Source: Larkinella arboricola
GTDB taxonomy: Bacteria > Bacteroidota > Bacteroidia > Cytophagales > Spirosomataceae
Direction: 5' to 3'
Assembly (NCBI RefSeq): GCF_003259745.1
Contig: NZ_QLMC01000001.1
Span: forward strand, 682,001-746,000
DNA length: 64,000 nucleotides
Shown in pieces: positions 59,402 to 64,000 of the stretch. A program made the position numbers and the translations under genes. Within the stretch, counting starts at the first letter, position 1. The number at the start of each line of letters is the position of its first letter. The notes beneath the pieces are model-generated. The model saw nothing but the letters and a program-made list of their open reading frames with translations. It did not search any database and was not told the DNA's origin.

Positions 59402-60004
59402 ATGAAACAAAAATTGCTGGTCTTGGTTCTGATGGCTGCGGTGACTGTTGGCTTTATGGCACCCATGAAAAAAATCCGTCTGTTCAACGGTAAAGACCTG
59501 ACGGGCTGGAAAATCTACGGAACCGAAAAATGGTACGTCGACAACGGAGAACTCATCTGCGAAAGCGGCCCGGACAAAGGGTACGGTTATCTGGCGACCG
59601 ACAAGTACTACAAGAATTTTGATCTGTCGGTAGAATTCAAGCAGGAAGCCAACGGCAACAGTGGCGTTTTTATCCGTTCGACGGTCGAAGGAACGAAAGT
59701 GAACGGCTGGCAGGTTGAGGTAGCGCCCCCCAACCACGATACGGGTGGTATTTATGAATCCTACGGTCGGGGCTGGCTGATTCAGATTCCGGACGAAAAA
59801 GAAAACATCCTCAAACCCGGCGAATGGAATAAACTCCGCATCCGGGCCGAAGGTGATCGCGTACAGACCTGGCTCAACGGTCAGCAGATGGTTGATTATA
59901 AAGACGAAAAGATTGGCAAAGGTGAAGGGGGTATTGCCCTGCAAATTCACGACGGGGGCGGTATCAAAGTCCGCTGGAAGAACCTGGTGCTGAAGCCGCT
60001 GTAA
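59402..60004 (+). CDS. DUF1080 (3-keto-disaccharide hydrolase-like) secreted protein
   Basis: 200 residues from the ATG at 59402 with a signal-like N-terminus (MKQKLLVLVLMAAVTVGFMA). The DUF1080 beta-jelly-roll pattern is typical: IRLFNGKDLTGWKIYGTEKW, GELICESGPDKGYGYLATDK, FDLSVEFKQEANGNSGVFIR, GWQVEVAPPNHDTGGIYESY, LKPGEWNKLRIRAEGDRVQT, WLNGQQMVDY. Some DUF1080 proteins hydrolyse 3-keto-glycosides. It is transcribed alone toward a strong terminator and faces the SusD gene. The exact substrate is unknown. Confidence 0.92.
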   Translation: MKQKLLVLVLMAAVTVGFMAPMKKIRLFNGKDLTGWKIYGTEKWYVDNGELICESGPDKGYGYLATDKYYKNFDLSVEFKQEANGNSGVFIRSTVEGTKVNGWQVEVAPPNHDTGGIYESYGRGWLIQIPDEKENILKPGEWNKLRIRAEGDRVQTWLNGQQMVDYKDEKIGKGEGGIALQIHDGGGIKVRWKNLVLKPL

Positions 60005-60023
60005 GGAGACAAAAATCCGGTAT

Positions 60024-60067
60024 AAAAAAACCACGGAATGGCCTGAAAACCGCCCCGTGGTTTTTTT
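60024..60067 (+). terminator. Rho-independent terminator after the DUF1080 gene
   Basis: AAAAAAACCACGG (60024-60036) and CCGTGGTTTTTTT (60055-60067) are perfect 13-bp arms ending in seven T residues. Confidence 0.92.
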
Positions 60068-60250
60068 ATGCCCTCTACTGTCCGAGCGCGGGGAGGAAGG
60101 CCAGACAGCAGGATACCGTATGCGACCAGGGCCGTCTGTCCGGGGTTGGATTGACCGGGAGGGAGCCCCGCCCGGTATAGTAGCTCCGCACTCCGTACGG
60201 TGTTATCCGGGTCCAAGTACTTCGGGCTTGAGTAGCCGTCTGAAAACAAA

Positions 60251-60279
60251 AAAAGCACCAGGGAAACCCCAGTGCTTTT
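60251..60279 (-). terminator. Terminator of the second SusC/SusD operon
   Basis: AAAAGCAC (60251-60258) and GTGCTTTT (60272-60279) with an inner GGG/CCC stem; the A-run on the plus strand becomes a T-run after the hairpin in the direction of the susD gene ending at 60325. Confidence 0.75.
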
Positions 60280-60324
60280 CGCTATTCAATTGTCCCCGGA
60301 ACACACCGGAATATTTTTAATAGT

Positions 60325-61893
60325 TTATTTATCCCACCAGACCACACTGGAAAGCGTATTGGTGCCTCCCTGGCGCGTCCGGGCTTCGATAAAGTTGTTG
60401 CGGTTATAGGTTTCCTCCGAATCCGGAATCACAAACCGGGTCGGGATTTTTCCGCCGGTCAGGTTGCCGGGGTAGTTTGTCGGGGTCAGTTTGGGGTAAC
60501 CCGTCCGGCGCCAGTTGGCGAAGATTTCGAATTCATCTTCCAGGAACAGCGCGACCCATTTCTGGGTGCTGATTTGCTCCAGTTGCTCCGCTACGCTGCC
60601 GGTGGTTTTGTACGGGTTGGCCGCCAGATACGCGTTCATTCTCGCTTCGGAAATAACGCCACCCGTTCCGAATAAGGACCATTGGCGCATACCGGCTTTG
60701 ACGGCGTTGGCATAGGCCGTTGCTGCGGTCGTTCCACTGGACCAGCCACGAACGGCGGCTTCGGCCAGCAGCAAATGCATTTCGGCATTCCCCATCACAA
60801 TCAACGGCGCGCTGTATCTCAGCAGGGTATTCGGGTTGGGTTCCGAAAACGAGTTGAAATTAGAGGGCAGGCTGTTGTAGGCTGCGTTCGGCATACCCAT
60901 TTGCAGAGCCGAGGTCGTATCCGCAGTGTATGTTTTGTTGTCGGTGGTGGTCCAGACGACGGAGAACACATTCAGGCGCGGGTCTTTGGTGGCTTTCAGG
61001 TAGTCGATAAACGTCTTGGCAAACTTACCGCCTTCCACGTTGTCGCCACCGGGCGTGATGTAATCCGTGCTCAACAAGCCGCTGGCGATGAAGTTCCGGC
61101 TGGCAGTTTGCGAACCGTCTACGTAGCTAATTACGGCCCGGTCAGCATCGTCCAGGATAACACCGCCTGCGATGGCTTTTTCCACCCAGGTTTTCGACAG
61201 GGCGGGCTCCACCTGCGTCAGCCGCATACCCAGCCGAAGCATCAATGAGTAGCCAAATTTCTTCCATTTGGTTACATCGCCACCGTACATCAGATCGGCA
61301 TTGCCGAAGGTTCCTTTGGTGGCATCGAAAGCCGCAATCGACTCGTCGAGTTCTTTCAGCAGGTCCGCATAAATAGCCTGCTGCGTATCGTATTTGGGAC
61401 CGTAGTTTTTGTCAGAAAGTGCTTTTCCCGCGTCGAAATAAGGAATATCGCCGTACAGGTCGGTCAGACGGTGAAAGATGTAGGCTTTCCAGATGCGGGC
61501 TGCCGACAGTTTGTTGACATCGGCGGGATTCGTCGAAACCGCGTCAATCACCTGACGGATGGAAACCACCGAACCCTGTCCGGCACCCGTTCCGGCGTAG
61601 GCGTTCCAGCTACCCTGCGAATAGCCAAAGTTAAAGTATTTATCGCCCGCAGCCGGAACCTCCTTGTAGGTAGCAAAGTGCTGCATCGACTGGCCGATGG
61701 TCAGGTAGGCCGCTCCCGTAAAGTTGGTGCTGACCCCGTCCAGCAGTGCCCGCGTAAACAGGTATTCGGGGACAACCTGCGAATATTTGTTCGGGTCAAC
61801 GTTCATTTCCTCAAAGCCTTTGTCGCACGAGGACAAGAGCAGGAACAACGGAGCCGCACAGAGTATTTTTTGAAAGAAACGATTCATCATCAC
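60325..61893 (-). CDS. SusD-like outer-membrane lipoprotein (SusD-like_2 type)
   Basis: 522 residues. Signal sequence with lipobox LFLLLSSC (Cys about residue 23). The mature start DKGFEEMNVDPNKYSQVVPE and the blocks QSMQHFATYKEVPAAGDKYF, RIWKAYIFHRLTDLYGDIPY, MGNAEMHLLLAEAAVRGWSS, QKWVALFLEDEFEIFANWRR and RFVIPDSEETYNRNN are typical of the SusD/RagB subgroup that starts with NVDPN. It binds a nutrient for the SusC channel encoded 12 bases upstream. No sigma/FecR pair is visible before the window ends. Confidence 0.93.
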   Translation of the reverse strand: MMMNRFFQKILCAAPLFLLLSSCDKGFEEMNVDPNKYSQVVPEYLFTRALLDGVSTNFTGAAYLTIGQSMQHFATYKEVPAAGDKYFNFGYSQGSWNAYAGTGAGQGSVVSIRQVIDAVSTNPADVNKLSAARIWKAYIFHRLTDLYGDIPYFDAGKALSDKNYGPKYDTQQAIYADLLKELDESIAAFDATKGTFGNADLMYGGDVTKWKKFGYSLMLRLGMRLTQVEPALSKTWVEKAIAGGVILDDADRAVISYVDGSQTASRNFIASGLLSTDYITPGGDNVEGGKFAKTFIDYLKATKDPRLNVFSVVWTTTDNKTYTADTTSALQMGMPNAAYNSLPSNFNSFSEPNPNTLLRYSAPLIVMGNAEMHLLLAEAAVRGWSSGTTAATAYANAVKAGMRQWSLFGTGGVISEARMNAYLAANPYKTTGSVAEQLEQISTQKWVALFLEDEFEIFANWRRTGYPKLTPTNYPGNLTGGKIPTRFVIPDSEETYNRNNFIEARTRQGGTNTLSSVVWWDK

Positions 61894-61905
61894 AATAGTA
61901 GTAGA

Positions 61906-64000
61906 TTAGAATTTCACCATTAAGTTTACTCCGAGGCTACGGGTTCTGGGTACACCAAACGCTTCCAGACCTTGTGCGTTGGTGCTGGTGTAACCTGATT
62001 CCGGATCGAAGTACTGGTTCTTTTTATCCTTGTAAAGAATCGCCAGGTTGCGGGCTACGAAGGAAATCGATGCACCCTGCAATTTCAGGAACGACAGCTT
62101 GCTGACGGGCAGGTTGTAGCTCAGTACTACCTGACGCAGTTTCACGAAGTCGTTGTTGAACATAAACATCTCCGTGTAATTCTTGTCGTTGTCGTAGTAT
62201 GTATCGACATCTTCCTTGGCCCAGGTTTTGGTGAACGGATTGCCTTCCGGCGTAACGCCCGTTACAGTAACACCGGTTTCGCGGCCCGGCAGCGTTTCCT
62301 GCGGCAGACCGAAGCGGTAGGCATACTGGTACAGGTTTGAGTAAACGATGCTACCGAATTTGCCGTCGATCAGGAAGTTCAGCGAGAAGTTTTTGTACCG
62401 GAAATTGTTCGTAATCCCCATCGTCAGCGGAGGAGTACCCTGTCCGATTTCTTCCAGATCACCGCGTACGGCGTAGCCGCTGGCCGTGTTGTACACCACA
62501 TTACCGTTGGCGTCGGTTTTCTTGCGGTATCCCCAAACCGTACCGTACGGTCTGCCGAGTACGTTCCGCACCAGACCACCCCCGACACCTGAACCCACGT
62601 CGATACCGCTCAGTCCTTCGGCCAGTTGCTCGATTTTGCTCCTGTTGTAGGCCATGTTGTAGCTTACATCCCAGCTAAAGCCGCTCTTGGTAATGGGCGT
62701 TCCGGTGAGCAGTAACTCAATCCCTTTGTTGCTCAGTTCCCCCACGTTCAGCAGGGCCGAGGTGTAACCCGATGAAAGGGCAATATTGCTCGTTACAATG
62801 TCATTTGTTGTTCTGCGGTCGTAGAACGTCAGGTCAAGACCCAGCCGGTTGTTCAGGAATTTGGCTTCAATACCGGCTTCGGAGGTGGTTGAGGTCAACG
62901 GTTTCAGATCCGGGTTTGGTACCTGTGACGAAGACAATCCCTGCACCGGACGGCCATTATGACCACCCTGTTGCATCGTGTAATACTGGTAAATCTGGTA
63001 GGCATTAACGGTGGCACCGCCCACCTGCGCCCATGACGCCCGCAACTTGGCAAAGCTGATGGCTTTGGGCATCTGGAACGCATCCGACAGAATGACCGAA
63101 CCACCGATGGATGGGTAGAAAATGCTGTTGCTTTTCGGATTCAGGACCGAGAACCAGTCCTGACGGCCCGACAGCGTCAGATACGCCACGTTTTTGTAAC
63201 CGAAGTCTACCGAACCAAACACCGAGTTGATGGCGCTTTTCATGTACGTCGGTGTGGTGATCGACGTAGCCAGGTTGGTGTAGCTGTAGAAGTACGGAAC
63301 CGTGAATTCGCTACCAGCAATGACCGTCTGATCGTAGATGGACCGTTGGGCGTTACCGCCTAACAGGGCTGAAAAACTCAGGTTGTCGTTCAGGAAATTC
63401 GTGTTGTAATTCAGGGTCAGCATCCCGTTGGTTTCCGATGAAGTTACCTTGCGGGCATCATACGTACCGAGCGGCTGGAAGGCGTTGTTGGTCGGCTGGA
63501 CATATTCAGACTGGAAGCTGTAATAATCCTGGCTGACGCTTCCCTTGATGTACAGGTTATCCAGAATGTCGTACCGGATGCTTCCCTGGCTTAAAAACCG
63601 GTGTTTGGTGTCATCGTTTTTGAACTTGTTAACCACAAAATACGGGTTCGGGGCCGCCGGAACGGGGTTCCATTCCACTTCTTTGCCCGTTACCGGATCG
63701 TAACCCGGCGCCAACGTCCGAATATCTACCGTGTTGGCGATCAGATACGTTGCCCAGTGGGGGTTCATGTCGGCATAACCCACTTTCGGACGGTTTTTGC
63801 CTTCCTCCAGGTTGTACTGGAATACGGTTTCGATGCTCAGCTTCTTGCCCAGAAATGCATTCAGGTTCAGGTTGGCAATCTTGCGGTTGAACGACGAATT
63901 CGGTACAATGCTGTTTGACTGCGTATTGTTCAGACCCAACCGGAAGTTGACCGACTCGTTACCGCCCGTGAACGCTACGGAGTTGATGTAGTTGGTACCG
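61906..64000 (-). CDS. SusC/RagA TonB-dependent receptor, C-terminal part (5' end outside window)
   Basis: About 698 residues of the barrel are visible, reading in from the right edge with no stop. Typical SusC barrel motifs are present: INSVAFTGGNESVNFRLGLN near the edge, AYLTLSGRQDWFSVLNPKSN, FYPSIGGSVILSDAFQMPKA with ISFAKLRASWAQVG, NPDLKPLTSTTSEAGIEAKF and LGLDLTFYDRRTTNDIV. It ends RTRSLGVNLMVKF with a terminal Phe. It imports a nutrient with the SusD lipoprotein 12 bases downstream. Whether it has an STN domain cannot be seen because the N-terminus is missing. Confidence 0.95.
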   Translation of the reverse strand, partial: GTNYINSVAFTGGNESVNFRLGLNNTQSNSIVPNSSFNRKIANLNLNAFLGKKLSIETVFQYNLEEGKNRPKVGYADMNPHWATYLIANTVDIRTLAPGYDPVTGKEVEWNPVPAAPNPYFVVNKFKNDDTKHRFLSQGSIRYDILDNLYIKGSVSQDYYSFQSEYVQPTNNAFQPLGTYDARKVTSSETNGMLTLNYNTNFLNDNLSFSALLGGNAQRSIYDQTVIAGSEFTVPYFYSYTNLATSITTPTYMKSAINSVFGSVDFGYKNVAYLTLSGRQDWFSVLNPKSNSIFYPSIGGSVILSDAFQMPKAISFAKLRASWAQVGGATVNAYQIYQYYTMQQGGHNGRPVQGLSSSQVPNPDLKPLTSTTSEAGIEAKFLNNRLGLDLTFYDRRTTNDIVTSNIALSSGYTSALLNVGELSNKGIELLLTGTPITKSGFSWDVSYNMAYNRSKIEQLAEGLSGIDVGSGVGGGLVRNVLGRPYGTVWGYRKKTDANGNVVYNTASGYAVRGDLEEIGQGTPPLTMGITNNFRYKNFSLNFLIDGKFGSIVYSNLYQYAYRFGLPQETLPGRETGVTVTGVTPEGNPFTKTWAKEDVDTYYDNDKNYTEMFMFNNDFVKLRQVVLSYNLPVSKLSFLKLQGASISFVARNLAILYKDKKNQYFDPESGYTSTNAQGLEAFGVPRTRSLGVNLMVKF

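Larger units (their letters stand above)
60005..60324. other. 320-base convergent gap between the DUF1080 and susD genes
   Basis: Apart from two terminators (60024-60067 and 60251-60279) no gene is supported. Open frames in this stretch are short and not protein-like, and no repeat or RNA gene was recognised between 60068 and 60250. Confidence 0.6.

Noticed and set aside
59291-60034. Minus-strand open frame (247 codons) over the DUF1080 gene
   Set aside because: The plus-strand frame has a signal peptide and DUF1080 motifs and leads to a strong terminator; the minus-strand translation is not protein-like in its motifs.
1-64000. CRISPR arrays, tRNA or rRNA genes, transposases, integrases or prophage
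   Set aside because: No regularly spaced repeats, no tRNA-like cloverleaf sequence and no mobile-element protein was seen on either strand; short structured stretches are reported individually instead.

Overview
The window reads as chromosomal DNA of a Bacteroidota bacterium, most likely order Cytophagales and a Spirosoma/Larkinella-type relative. This is inferred from two SusC/SusD pairs, an ECF sigma/FecR pair feeding a TonB receptor with an STN domain, a PorZ-type protein of the type IX secretion system, many Bacteroidota-restricted families (DUF2141, ABA4-like, DUF1080, FAS1, TraB/GumN), weak Shine-Dalgarno sequences, and promoters of the Bacteroidota form TTG-N19/20-TAnnTTTG. No rRNA, tRNA, CRISPR array, transposase, integrase or phage gene was seen. 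Coding density is high. About 57 protein genes can be supported, and both ends cut genes.

Layout. 1-6532: end of an outer-membrane barrel protein, a BNR/sialidase-like protein, a small lipoprotein, an SMP-30 family lactonase, then a cassette of ECF sigma factor, a membrane protein with a duplicated N-terminal motif, a DUF4097-like protein and an outer-membrane-type protein, then an ABA4-like membrane protein. 6549-15535: TraB/GumN protein, a 398-residue unknown, thymidine kinase, PorZ, uridine kinase, an esterase, a NagX/HGSNAT-type acyltransferase and a prohibitin. 15711-22070: NuoM and NuoL without the rest of complex I, a small unknown, IMP dehydrogenase with a hairpin touching its start codon, and a DUF2141 protein. 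22185-28521: a tripartite RND efflux operon led by a TetR repressor, with two copies of a probable operator. 28671-31500: histidine kinase, receiver and receiver-cyclase signalling operon. 31789-36009: aldo/keto reductase, thioesterase, ComA-type phosphosulfolactate synthase, DedA protein, cyclophilin, cold-shock protein.

36323-45088: ECF sigma, FecR anti-sigma, STN-containing SusC and SusD, followed by an L-lactate-type permease instead of glycoside hydrolases. 45165-48765: ribosomal protein L31 type B, ribonucleotide reductase large subunit and a lone MNT nucleotidyltransferase. 48835-53261: an operon of GH30 glycosidase and two formylglycine-type sulfatases. 53363-60004: EamA exporter, thioredoxin, SnoaL-like protein, methyltransferase, double-FKBP lipoprotein, NAPE-PLD-like metallo-hydrolase, FAS1 lipoprotein and DUF1080 protein. 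60325-64000: a second SusD and the C-terminal part of its SusC.

No single, wholly new multi-gene system stands out. The strongest leads are regulatory: the paired TetR sites, one lying exactly between the -33 and -7 elements of the tetR promoter; the guaB leader hairpin; a structured, terminator-ended intergenic RNA candidate at 35630-35812; an inverted-repeat element at 20030-20114; and several intergenic inverted repeats, most sharing an AGAGTTWA-like core. Leads at protein level are the sigma/duplicated-motif/DUF4097 cassette and the ComA homologue, which may feed sulfonolipid synthesis.
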